Shown piece after piece: positions 54,624 to 64,000 of a stretch of DNA of 64,000 nucleotides. A program made the translations under genes and the position numbers. The DNA comes from Parietaria judaica. Its lineage: Eukaryota > Streptophyta > Magnoliopsida > Rosales > Urticaceae. A model generated the notes under the pieces. It was not told the DNA's origin and did not search any database. It saw only the letters and a list, made by a program, of their open reading frames with translations. The DNA is taken from NCBI GenBank assembly GCA_954871525.1, contig OX940870.1, positions 30,494,555-30,558,554 on the forward strand, read 5' to 3'. Position 1 is the stretch's first letter. Each line of letters starts with the position of its first letter.

Positions 54624-56786
54624 GCAACAACACATAAAATTATGACAAAATACATTTTTTTGATACATGAAAAGTAATATATATATATATATATATATAT
54701 TTTATACTTAGGTCGACCTTTCAAACGTTGAATCTCTTATTTAGTGATAAAATAATTAACTTTATATTTTCGTAACAATACTAACATCTTATCCTACCGG
54801 AAAAATTTCTCGTTCGTGATTTCAATGTTAAATATTAAAGTGCTACAAAAATATAACGTTAAAGACTTTTATCATCAAATTTAATGTTATATATGAAAGA
54901 GCAACAAACTCAAAGCTTTATCCTACATATTAAAATTAAGTTTTTTTATTTATTTTAAAGGGAATTCTATTTATTTATATAAACTACCAAACTAGAGTCG
55001 ATTCAAAATATTTATTCATTAACTAGTAATAAAGTGAAAACTAAGAAATAAAAGTAAATTTGCTAAGTTGACACAACACCAAAAATTCCTTATACCTGCC
55101 CAAGTACTGCCGACGGGAGCATCTTCCGGACCGCCTCCTGCAGTTCCGGCCCCATCGGGGATCCGCCCGTAATTACAATCCGCACTGACGACATGTCGCG
55201 CTGCGTCACCTCCGGGCAGCGCACAAGCGCGGCCGCGATTGGCGGGACAACCAGCACCATCGTGGCTTTGTAGCGCTCAATCAGCATGACCATCTCGACA
55301 ACGTCGAACTTTGGCACCAGCACCACCGCTGCGCCGGCCCTGAGCCCGCAGAGCAGCGCGGCATTGAGGGCGTAGATGTGGAACAAGGGAAGCACACAGA
55401 GGATCACGTCCTCGCTGTGTAGGTAGAGATTAGGATTCTCGCCTTCCACCTGCTGCGCCACGTTCGCCACCAGGGCGCGGTGGGTCACCATCACCCCCTT
55501 TGGCAGCCCCGTAGTTCCCGAAGAGAACGGCAGCGCCACCACATCGTCCGGGTCTATCACCGGTTCTGCTACGTCGAGCTCGGTCGGGTTCGATTGATTC
55601 CACTCGTCAGTGTCGATCAGCAAAAGAACGGATATCCAAATTAGACTAGTTTATTTGGTTGAATATTCACATTGAAAATAAGAACACATAGTTTAATTTA
55701 TACTATTTTGCAATATTTGTAGGCCAAGTAATTAGTTTTGCACCAAGAGTGCCGGGATATTTTCAATATATTTTTTAAGAGGCAATAATATCCAAAGAAC
55801 ACAAAAAAAATAAAAAAATCTATGATTAGTGTCAAATTAACTTCTATCAAGCTAGCGAGCTGGAATTTTTCTTCTTACGAATTTAAATTAAAATATTGTA
55901 ATTGAAAAAATTACAATAGTTATATTACTGTGGGAGTGCACCGGTCCCTTAATATATGTTTTGGACACGAGTAAATTTTCAGTTTAATAAAAGTGAAACA
56001 GTTAAGAGTTTTCAGAATTTCTCATAGACATACATACATGTTGTGTCTCTCGTGTAACATACGTACTAACAAAACTTAGACGGAATTGAAAATTGATATT
56101 TATTCGTGGCTTTTGAGTAATATTGCCGCTCAAAAAATAAAATAAAGAACATACCAGCACATTTACAAAATTGAGTATTTATACCAAAAATTATTTATAC
56201 TTTTTAGTAAGTATTTTTTTAAACTTTTATTAAGATAGTCTTTCATATAAGATAAATTTTTATTTTAACATAAATTAAGGCATAAACAGTCTGTACTTAC
56301 GCCGGTTTCGACTGCGAAAGGTTTGACCTTGTCGGCGAAGGCGGAGACGGTGAGAATGAGCTTAGCACCGGAAGCCGCAGCCTGCTTGGCGAGCTCGGCA
56401 GAGGTGAAGGAGGGATTGGCGCCGGTTGTGGCGGCACCAAGGCGGGAGGCGGCCAGGAAGACAGAGGCAAAGGTGGGGCAGTTGCGTAGGACCAACAAAA
56501 CGACGTCGCCACGCGCGACACCGAGACCTCGGAGGCGAGCAGCGTCACGGCGAACAGCATGGTCGAAGCCGGCATAGGTGAGGGTCTCGCCGGTGGTGGC
56601 GTCGATGAGGCAGGGACGGTCGGCGAAGCGCGGGAGCTGATTCTCGAGGAGGTAGGTGTGGAGTGGCAGGTGGTCGGAGATGGGGATATCCGGGAGCTTT
56701 GACCGGAAAATGTGATGTTGACCTTGATGGTCAACTTTTTCTCCATTGTGGCGGTGGTTGTTGTTGAGGTCACTGTTGGCTTCCAT
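47788..56786 (-). CDS. 4CL: 4-coumarate:CoA ligase (4CL) family adenylate-forming enzyme
   Basis: Six exons in transcript order: 56786-56301, about 55623-55096, 54265-54070, 50551-50338, 48499-48397, 47907-47788; about 550 aa. The first begins [13 protein letters not shown] and contains [19 protein letters not shown]. Exon 2 holds the AMP-binding box [15 protein letters not shown] and the conserved [16 protein letters not shown]. Exon 3 has GYGMTEGG and box II GEICVRG. Exon 4 has [41 protein letters not shown]; exon 6 has the catalytic Lys in [11 protein letters not shown]. The family activates hydroxycinnamates to CoA thioesters for lignin and flavonoids. Oddities: exon 1 (donor phase 0) and exon 2 cannot be joined in frame with any AG acceptor present; the substrate-pocket stretch reads [20 protein letters not shown] replaces the common GYGMTEAGPV. 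Introns 3 and 4 are filled with transposons. It may be a working divergent paralogue or a recent pseudogene. Confidence 0.85.
48618..50240. mobile_element. hAT element with perfect 8-bp target duplication in a 4CL intron (host of a nested element)
   Basis: Spans 48626-50232 (1607 bp including the nested insertion). Identical flanks GCCCTATT lie at 48618-48625 and 50233-50240. The ends TAGGGGTATAAAA and TTGTACAACCCTA form a short imperfect inverted repeat. Subterminal parts repeat phrases such as GAAGACC. It lies in the intron between 4CL exons 4 and 5. No transposase. Confidence 0.82.
48851..49754. mobile_element. Mutator-like MITE nested in the hAT element, perfect 9-bp duplication
   Basis: Spans 48860-49745 (886 bp). 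Identical flanks ATATAAAAA occur at 48851-48859 and 49746-49754. Terminal inverted repeats of about 140 bp differ at only about three positions (GGGATAATAGCGGCAAAAG at the left). The near-identity of the arms suggests a recent insertion. No coding capacity. Confidence 0.92.
51183..52524. mobile_element. hAT-like element, copy 1, in 4CL intron 3
   Basis: Spans 51191-52516 (1326 bp). It starts CAAGGATTTG and ends CGATCCTTG. The flanks CATGAAAC (51183-51190) and CATGAAAA (52517-52524) match at 7 of 8. Subterminal arrays of TTATCGAT/TTATCGAAA lie on the left, and TTCGAAAA/CGATAAG-type motifs on the right. The interior has about three tandem units of roughly 150 bp (sharing AACGTCAAATT and TTTTGCCGCAAT). 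Confidence 0.75.
52567..53640. mobile_element. hAT-like element, copy 2, inverted and truncated
   Basis: From about 52567 the sequence is the diverged reverse complement of copy 1: GCGATTAATCGTTGAAAACC, then TCGATTCGAAAAGCAAGTC, then the same tandem interior with AATTTGACGTTTT. The end with TTATCGAT arrays is missing; the right boundary near 53640 meets a Mutator-like remnant. The two copies are about 50 bp apart, tail to tail. Confidence 0.7.
53641..53855. mobile_element. Right half of a Mutator-like MITE
   Basis: The terminus TGCCGCTATTAACCC (ending at 53855) matches the shared end motif of the intact elements, preceded by the typical phrases TTGACCAAAGGTTGTGCATT and AACGGAAGGACCAACGG. No left arm was found. 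Confidence 0.55.
54569..54622. repeat. (ATT)n microsatellite
   Basis: About 17 ATT units in 4CL intron 2; an (AT)n run of about 12 units follows at 54678-54701. Confidence 0.92.
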
Positions 56787-58716
56787 TGGTGCTTTATTGG
56801 AATTTTTCTACTTGGTGGGAAATGTGTTTCTTTGGAAATTATAATGACAGAAAATTGGTTCTGAATTGGACTAGCTCATACAACGACATATATATAAATT
56901 ATATACAGACAAATTGATGGTGTATATATATAATTATATATATATATATACGTGTTTATAATTAAGTGCATTTGTAAATTTTGTATTTTTTACGATACAT
57001 ATCCCTAATTTATTGTTTTATTATCAATCTGTATCTCTATTGTCGTTAAATGCCCCACAACAAACTTTTGTTAATTTTTACTTATAAAATATGTTTTGTT
57101 ACACTTATAAGTACTCAAAAGTTAGTTGAAATTAAATTATTCAGATTTTTTGTGTTTATTTTATAATAATTTTATATATTGCGGGATTGGATCTTAATAC
57201 ATATATATTTTCAATTTACCTAAAAAAATAAAAATTTAAACAGTTAGTTTGGCTCCTGAAAAGAAATAAATAGCATTTGACTCCTAAAAACATTTGATTC
57301 TGACGTGGCAGTTGGGGCAACGTCGCCGCCGCCGGAGTTAGATAACTGTCGCTTAACGACTCGACCATAAGAGATAACGAAACAAATTAAGGACATATGT
57401 GGCGTAAAAAAGAATACAAGTGAATATATACACTAATGACAATAACTTGGGGATATATGTTGCCAATATATTTTTTTTATAATTAATTTATTTCCACTAA
57501 CGTGTTTAATTTGATCTTTCATGTCGAAAATAGTATTTTACATTTTGTATCCAACGCAAGTGAGAAAAGAAGAGTTTCTTTGTACCATCTTGCGAGAAAA
57601 AAATATGTTATAAATTAAATACTATATGGTTGATCCACTATCGATTTTGAATTTACAATTACATGTAATATGATATTCTGGATCAGTCTCATGTGATCTT
57701 GCTTGAAACATTATAGAAAAAATTATGCGTGATTATGGTTGTTGTAGTTTACTTTTTTTAATCAATGATCTCTTCCTTAAATCATCCCAAAACGTGAGCA
57801 TATATATAATTATTGTTATTATTATTATTAGCATGTTACATCACTTTGACTTTTACATCCTTATATAATTAACATAATGATTTGGACGTGATCATAATTT
57901 AATTTCCTTGATCGATGTCATGTGTGGACAGGATGCTGCATTAGAATTATGGCGGCACAAATACCAATTGTTCGGTCAAGTGTAACATAAACATTTAAAA
58001 TATGCCGCTACACTTGAATAAATATTTAGTATATGTGTGTTATTAACCCTAATTAAATGTTTAGTCTTTCTTCTTGACTGTGATTTAATTAATCTCTAAT
58101 GTCTGTAACGTGATTAGGCTGCTAACGAATCAGTCAAACGCGTCGGAAAAAATAGTTTAAGAGTATTTGATTAGAATAAATGAGCACGTTGGAAATTACT
58201 CAGCAGATCATAGAAATAACGAATTAGAGATTTATTAGAAGAAAACTCAGAGTTTTGCTAGTGCTAGGTTTTCAATTTAGTTTCATTTAGTCCAAGGTTT
58301 CTCTTTTATTTATCTAAGAAAATCATTTTCTGTGGTTGATGATATCTAATTATATATATAAGGTATAATATATATACACATACGATAGAACCTTGAGAAT
58401 TAACTGTATGATATGAGATATATACAGTTGACTTTTAATATTAAATTTTGACTTTTTATAATACCAGGATTCTTCATGAACGATGTCGCTTAAGAGAGAT
58501 TAAAGCAAAAAAATAAGCGTTGTTAAGCTATGCGAATTTAGTATACTAATTTTGATGACATAAATATATTGACCATGACTGACCATCCATGAACATATGT
58601 ATTATATTAGCGGTCGAATAATTTTTGGCATTTTTTTTCTTCATAATACAGTTTACTTTGCAAGAACTAACGAAGAAACATAATAAGAAGAAGAGACAAT
58701 ACAAGAGGGAGTAGAG
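56787..58716. other. 4CL upstream region and AT-rich intergenic DNA
   Basis: On the minus strand a TATA-like run (TATATAATTTATATATATG, 56888-56906) lies about 105 bp upstream of the 4CL ATG. The rest is AT-rich without coding signal. Confidence 0.4.
56888..56906 (-). promoter_or_regulatory. Candidate TATA box of 4CL
   Basis: TA-rich motif about 105 bp upstream of the start codon. The neighbourhood is AT-rich, so the assignment is tentative. Confidence 0.35.
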
Positions 58717-59044
58717 ATAGTATTAGGAAAAATGGTAGCATAAGTACTCAAAATCTTTGAAAAGTAAACATTAAGTTCTTATTCTTTTTTAGTGGCGAAA
58801 GTAAACTCTTATTTTGTGTATTTCTTCATATTTTTGTCATTGATAAATCAACTTAATTTTTTAATTAAAAATAGTATATTTAATAGGTTTAAAAACGTGA
58901 CACGTGAAGCTGTTCGGGCCGGAAAAATGACGGAAGACACAAAATAAAAGTTTGGCAACTTTTGCCACCAAAAAAGTAATGAAAACGTAATGTCAACTTT
59001 TCAAAGACTTTAGGTACTTATGCCGTTATTTTCCCATAATATTA
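58717..59044. mobile_element. Small Mutator-like MITE (310 bp)
   Basis: Spans 58726-59035. Left end GGAAAAATGGTAGCATAAGTAC and right end GTACTTATGCCGTTATTTTCCC pair as imperfect inverted repeats. The flanks ATAGTATTA (58717-58725) and ATAATATTA (59036-59044) match at 8 of 9. Inner arms continue with short paired blocks. Non-coding. Confidence 0.75.
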
Positions 59045-59505
59045 TTGCTTTTTGATGTGTTTTACAATGAACCTCGTATGCCTCTATTAATAAGGCTTGA
59101 GAAATGTAGAAACTCCACTACATATCTTTCAAAATAGTCATAGTTTAAATTTTATGGGACGCAAATCACATGTAAATTTGATCAATAATGTCAGTTGTTC
59201 TTACACTGAATATATCTAATAATTCGAAACCCATTTAAAAAAGCCATAGTGGTTTGGATGTTGTATAACTAACTTGACTAAGAACACTAGCTATGATTTT
59301 GTTTACCAGCTCCTTTTTCAGTTTTGGTTACTCCTAATAAGTGACTTCAATTTCACGTCATGATGATGACTATCACCAACTTTGTTAGCGTATTCTCAAT
59401 GGTGGCGAATAAAGTGGAAGAAGGAATGTGCGAGACAAATGTAAGTGGAAGGAGTGGATTGTATACGTAGTACACACATGTATATATGTATATATATTTC
59501 AAAAT

Positions 59506-59508
<3 letters not shown>

Positions 59509-59539
<31 letters not shown>
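59509..59539. repeat. (TA)n microsatellite
   Basis: About 15 TA units. Confidence 0.9.
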
Positions 59540-59540
<1 letters not shown>

Positions 59541-59632
59541 CACGCTAATAGTAATAGATATAATCTTTTAAGAGCCGATAGTCTAAATAACACGCTTAGT
59601 AATAGATATAATCTTTTAAGAGCCGATAGTCT
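59540..59632. repeat. Tandem duplication with a unit of about 48 bp
   Basis: The unit beginning ACACGCTAATAG and ending AGCCGATAGTCTA is repeated immediately, with only a small indel near the start of the second copy (ACACGCTTAG). Confidence 0.9.
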
Positions 59633-60540
59633 ATGTCCGCTTGAAATGATCCGATTTTATGAGTATATTAAAGGATTGTGAGCAGTGATGGAACCAAGAA
59701 TTATGTATTGGGAGAGTCAAGTAAATTTTTTTTTGTCAAATGCTTCCGCTCCTGATTGTGAGTTTCCTTGGTATACGATTTAAATGACGATAAATCATTT
59801 TATTCTCCATAGTTGGCAAAAATATACGTATTTAATCGACGAAAGGGCAGAACGATATCAATTAAATAGGTGTAATTCAACTTTGAAAAAATAAGTTCAC
59901 CACAAGCATTTCACAGCTCTTCAGGAACAATTAGCAGCTTTCCACGAACCAATCTCTCAGCTCAGAAGCTTAAAACGTGACATTATATCAGCTCACCAAC
60001 AACAAAAAATTATAATAAATGCATAATTATTTCCAAAAAATAAAACCAACGAAAAATTGATTAATTAGAATTAACGACCGATACCATAAAAAGAACAACT
60101 CAAAAAGAGGGAGCTAAACCATTTAAGTGATCACTTATAATTGTTTGGCTTTGTACTTGCTATATTATACTCAAAGATCAATATAAACATAAGAAGTATA
60201 AATATATTGGTGAATCTTAAAAAATATTAAGATCGCATGTTTCTTTACTTGAGGTTTTTCATCTACAGACTACAGTTACGAGTACCTGAGCTATTATTTA
60301 ACGAGACGATCCACATTTACAGAAATCTAAAAGGTGATTTTAATAGGTATCCATTTATCGATGGTGTTTTTATTGATGGTGTTTTATAGAGTTGAAAAAA
60401 CTGATAACCAATTTTGCCGATCATATTTTACGAGTAGATATCGATATGTATATTGACGTTTATTACATAAAACAATATTATTTAGAAGTCTTTATTATAA
60501 ATATATATAAAAAATTGGGATTTTATGACTTTTAAAGGAT

Positions 60541-61205
60541 TTTGGTACGATGTTTTTTGTTGAAACATGAATCTCGATTATTGCTTATTTATCATTCATG
60601 ATTTATGTTTGACTTATTTATAGAAAGTTATGACATGCTTGATTGTCATAACAACTGGGAGTTATTTCAGGAAAGTCCCAAAGTCGCACATGTCTAGGTT
60701 CGTGCGCATCCTCAATCAAGGAGTGATTGAGTCGACCTCTCTCTGTAATGAATGAAGAATATTGTGCTGAAGTTAATGAAGAATATCACACATCATTGCT
60801 AATCAGAGGAAAGAATCAAGGAGCTGATTTACATCATCAAGATGAAAAGCTTTTCATGCCAAGCTCCTTTATGTCCCCAATTTTGAGGTCCCATTTCAAT
60901 AGGACTTATAGACAGATATTCTAAAAAAAACATTCAGGAGAAGTTAATCAGCAATTCACGAGTGAAGTGGAGAAGGACGAGACGTTCGTAGTTGATTGTT
61001 GCAAGGGGATTTTGCCTTCATCAAGAGTTCACGTGCTAGATGTCAAAGTTATTGGTGTGACAACAAGGGGGAGTTTCGTTTGTATGCTTTTGGTCCATAT
61101 GATTTACTGCGCGTAATCATCTCTTATAACTCGGTTGATTAGTCTAGGTGGGTGCCCCGCAGAAGTAGTGAGAGGAAGTCCGAATTGCGTTACAAAAAAA
61201 AAAGT
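60541..61205. other. Possible retroelement remnant
   Basis: Moderately GC-richer DNA ends in a run of A at about 61195-61203, after GGTGGGTGCCCCGCAGAAG, which suggests a retroelement tail. The open frame 60727-60924 has no recognised domain. Class unknown. Confidence 0.25.
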
Positions 61206-62080
61206 GTTCCGTTACTTTTCTGCACTCGCTTTATGTTCCTATCGTTTATGCTTATCATATCTTGATCTAAGTACAATGCGAGAATACGTCTTTACAGTTT
61301 TAAATAAAACTAAATTTAATTAAAATATTTGAATTTTGTAAATTAGAAAGCTATGAACATTTTGAGGTTTTATAGTGATATACGGGTTTTAGTTAAACAA
61401 AATAGACTTTCCATATATATATATATTATCGTGGTGGTGGGTTTATAAGAATGCGTTCAGTTTATGTTCTTAAAAAGAATCTTCTGTTTCACCAATTAAT
61501 GTGTGGTCTCAAAAAAACTGAGTCTTTTTTCCATGTTAAGCAAAAAAATCATAATTAAACGATATTTTAAACAAAAACTGAATTTAATCTTCTGTTCAAA
61601 CACAAAATGAAAATACAAAACTCAAACGAAAAAGATCGTAATCGAAGGGCGATATAGGTTTCGGGAAAGTTATAAACGCAAACACAAAATAAAAATAAAA
61701 AAACTCAAAGTTAGATCTATTACATATATAGCCGAAGGGTGATATAGCTCCCTGGAAAGTTAAAATTTTGTTCAACTTACCCTAAAATTTTATTTAAAAA
61801 AATAAATTTACCCGTGTTTTTTATTTAATTTTATTTCTTCTAGTTTATACTTATTTGGTGCCCACACCATTTTCTTAAGGTTCATATACTCAAACAGATC
61901 GTAGCTTCTAAAATGTGGCACGGAACTAAACAATTGCAATAATTAATGTATTATTATGACTAACGAAGAAACAAATAACATACGGCCTCTTTACTCGAGG
62001 AGGTCGATTCGGCCTTAGTCCGCGGAGTGCCTAGCTATAAGGCACGGGTTAAGGTTAACTCATGAAAGGGGATGGAATAT
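61206..62080. other. AT-rich intergenic region
   Basis: Two related stretches (about 61610-61690 and 61690-61765) share phrases such as CACAAAATAAAAATA and GAAGGGTGATATAG, suggesting an old tandem duplication. No gene. Confidence 0.4.
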
Positions 62081-62084
62081 TTCG

Positions 62085-62386
62085 GTTTTGGAGACCGATT
62101 GCCCTAGGGCATCACAAATCGTCAATGGGAGAAACCTCAATTGTGTGCAAGGCCCGATTTTAGCAGATATAACATCTTTAGTCAATATGATTGTCCCTCC
62201 GGAGGAATGTCATTGGGTCTTTAGAACTTGTAACGATGCAGCAAATAGTGTTGCTAGGAAACGGCTTTCGGAGTCTATTCCCGACATGTCGACTTCTGCC
62301 CGGAGTGGCAATGGTAAACGCTATTAATAGGGATTAAAGCCCTGCTTATTAATAGAACGGGTCTGTTTAAAAAAAAAAAAAAAAAA
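62085..62386 (+). pseudogene. LINE 3' end with RNase H C-terminal fragment and poly(A)
   Basis: The frame up to 62327 encodes the C-terminal part of an RNase H-like domain (ETDCPRASQIVNG ... EECHWVFRTCNDAANSVARK), the usual end of plant LINE ORF2. It is followed by a short tail and a poly(A) tract at about 62370-62386. The 5' part is missing. It is related to the LINE tail at 37490-38137 but not a copy. Confidence 0.6.
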
Positions 62387-63558
62387 CAAACAAACATGGG
62401 ATGATAAAGAGAATGCGAGTGGCGTGTATTGGAGACGCCGGCCGGTCTTAGTAAGAGAGGGAGTTAGAGCTAGAAGATAATATAGAACTTTGGAGTTCTT
62501 CAAATATTAGTTTCATTTAGTCAAAATTGATATATAAATTTGGTATGTTGTACCATCCTCTGTATGCTCTTGTTACTCAAAGTTTTCCAAATTAAAATTC
62601 CTACAAAAGTTTCTCATATGAGAGAAAGAGATCACCTAAGCCTAGCTTCATAATAGCGTTCTTCGTGTCACTTAACGTTTGAAGCGTGGTGTAATGTGGA
62701 GTGGTCTTAACTTTACACTACATTTTCGAAAATCGTCGTCCAAAGCCATTTCTCACCCTGTCGTCCAACAAAAATCAAGTTTTATAGCATTTGAATATTT
62801 TTGCCGCAAGTTTTAAGTTTTAAGAATATAGTGCAAACTTTTAAGTTTTAATTTATGCAGGAAATTTCTCTACTGAGAGTCTGAGAGTGCCTAAGAGTTC
62901 GATGTTGGACGTTTTTCGTCAATTTTTGAACTTCGATTTTAAAATGATATTAAAAGTATTTTTTTTACTACTATTAAAAGTTAAAACTGACTTTTTTATT
63001 GTAAATATTTTGCGCTTAACTTTTTGTAATTTATGCCCGACCTTAATCAAGGACAAAAAGCCCGCCGGTTGTCCGGTCATTATAAGCAAAAAAATTAAGA
63101 ATTTTAACTTTTATCGTAGAAATTAAAATGGGAATTTGTAAACATTTTAATTGAAAGAATTTCATAATTTTTTTAGTTTTTAATTATGTTAATTAAGAAT
63201 AATTAATAAAATTAAATATTATTATTTTAAGTAATATTATTTAGAAGAATCAGTCACTGATTTTGAAAAACCTCTAAATTATCAATAAGGTATAATTGTA
63301 TTAAATATCTCTCGTGACCCATTTGTAATCATCATTCTATATTAACTCTCTCTTGAGTCTATCCAGTCGAATTTAAGTAGAAGAGAGCAACGAATGATGT
63401 ACCATTAAGTAAATAATAATCAAATATCGAGAACAATTAATTCATACTTGGCTAATTTATTTAATTAATTAAAAGTTTGGATATTCTTATCTATTTTTGA
63501 AATTCAGAATTCATGCCTACGAAATATAATTTCCAAACAGAAAATACAATCAACAGGC
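62387..63558. other. AT-rich intergenic region and 3' side of the defensin-like gene
   Basis: No gene recognised; frame 62887-63126 is low-complexity. A stretch at 62640-62700 resembles one at 28210-28320 (CACTTAACGTTTGA), perhaps a shared old repeat. Confidence 0.4.
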
Positions 63559-63899
63559 TCAATCCTTGCACTGGAAAGTGCAGGTGCAGAAAGTATAAGG
63601 CCCGGGGATTGGGTTATGGCAAGCCCCGTGGCCGGAGTGCTTTGCAGCGCACCTCTGTTCGCAGCAGTCGTCCCCGCACTTGGCACTGCAGAGGCCTTGC
63701 GCGTCGGTGCATGTCTTGCCTGGCGGAGGGGGCGGAGGGGAGGGGCACTGGAAGAAGCATTTGCACGTGCTTGTAGTGGCATCACACGAGCTCAACGCGC
63801 CCGGGTGCTGCGCCACGCATCGGGTGTTGCACTCTGGGTCGCAGCCGCCCAAGCTCTCCGAGCAGAGATCGTTGGCTCTTGCCATGCACGGGATCAGAG
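63559..63899 (-). CDS. Two-domain defensin-like (cysteine-rich) secreted protein, last exon only
   Basis: The frame from a plausible acceptor (TAG at 63902-63900) to the stop at 63559 encodes about 112 residues: LIPCMARANDLCSESLGGCD..., with no signal peptide. Two homologous cysteine modules are joined by a PPPPPP linker; both contain C-x(6)-C or a close variant, a paired-cysteine middle and a CxC near the end (CKCFFQC and CTCTFQC). This matches plant defensin-like proteins, whose signal peptide is on a separate upstream exon, here expected beyond position 64000. The likely role is an apoplastic defence or signalling peptide. The internal ATG at 63885 would leave the protein without a secretion signal. 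Confidence 0.72.
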
Positions 63900-64000
63900 C
63901 TATTTATCGCCGGAGGAGAAAGAAAACGAGCAATTATTTTGTTAGATACGTATTAATTTTTTCCTATGCACGTACTTTTTTCTTAAATCATTGTTATCGT

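Larger units (their letters stand above)
59045..60540. other. Intergenic region with tandem and TA repeats
   Basis: Contains a (TA)n run at 59509-59539 and a tandem duplication at 59540-59632. The remaining sequence is AT-rich with no recognised gene. Confidence 0.4.

Noticed and set aside
56297..56773. Alternative frames in 4CL exon 1 (both strands)
   Set aside because: Ser/Pro-rich or Arg-rich shadows; the true frame carries the 4CL sequence.
63513..63945. Plus-strand frames opposite the defensin-like exon
   Set aside because: Shadows of a GC-rich exon; the minus-strand frame has the regular cysteine pattern.

Overview
The window is nuclear DNA from a flowering plant, most likely a eudicot: AT-rich intergenic DNA, many short GT-AG introns, and spliced genes belonging to plant families (mannan-synthesis factor, type IIB Ca2+-ATPase, 4-coumarate:CoA ligase, defensin-like peptide). 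I cannot name the species from the sequence.

Layout. 373-3132 (+) is an MSR-type mannan synthesis-related gene in 6 exons. 4731-16149 (-) is a complete 33-exon autoinhibited P-type Ca2+-ATPase of the ACA8/9/10 clade (1096 aa). 16250-25310 is a roughly 9 kb gene desert with an LTR-like block, a hAT element with a perfect 8-bp target duplication, a MITE and a tRNA-derived SINE. 25951-27188 (+) is ribosomal protein L7 (uL30), with a telo-box/TATA promoter and a leader intron. 28570-28785 and 30219-30428 (both -) are two single-exon paralogues of a small double-CxxC protein. 32775-36965 (-) is a 13-exon SLC30A9/MTPC4-like metal transporter. 37500-38137 is the tail of a LINE. 39489-43885 (-) is a 14-exon Golgi class I alpha-mannosidase (GH47, MNS1/2). 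47788-56786 (-) is a 6-exon 4-coumarate:CoA ligase whose introns are swollen by transposons. 63559-63899 (-) is the mature-peptide exon of a two-domain defensin-like protein that continues beyond the window edge.

The genes do not form a pathway; they are independent housekeeping, secretory, transport and phenylpropanoid genes. I spliced each multi-exon gene by hand. Phases close exactly for five of the six, giving proteins of the expected family length. The exception is 4CL: its exon 1/exon 2 junction cannot be joined in frame with a canonical GT-AG intron.

The most distinctive signal is the non-coding transposon layer. Mutator-like MITEs with a shared GGG-rich/GCGGC terminal motif occur at 30845-32290, 45096-46227, 48860-49745 and 58726-59035, with 9-bp target duplications (three perfect, one 8 of 9); a related half-element ends at 53855. 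One of them sits inside a hAT element that itself has a perfect 8-bp duplication, giving a dated nested insertion inside a 4CL intron. The next 4CL intron carries two inverted copies of another hAT family. I saw no CRISPR array, rRNA, intact tRNA gene or prokaryote-like system.
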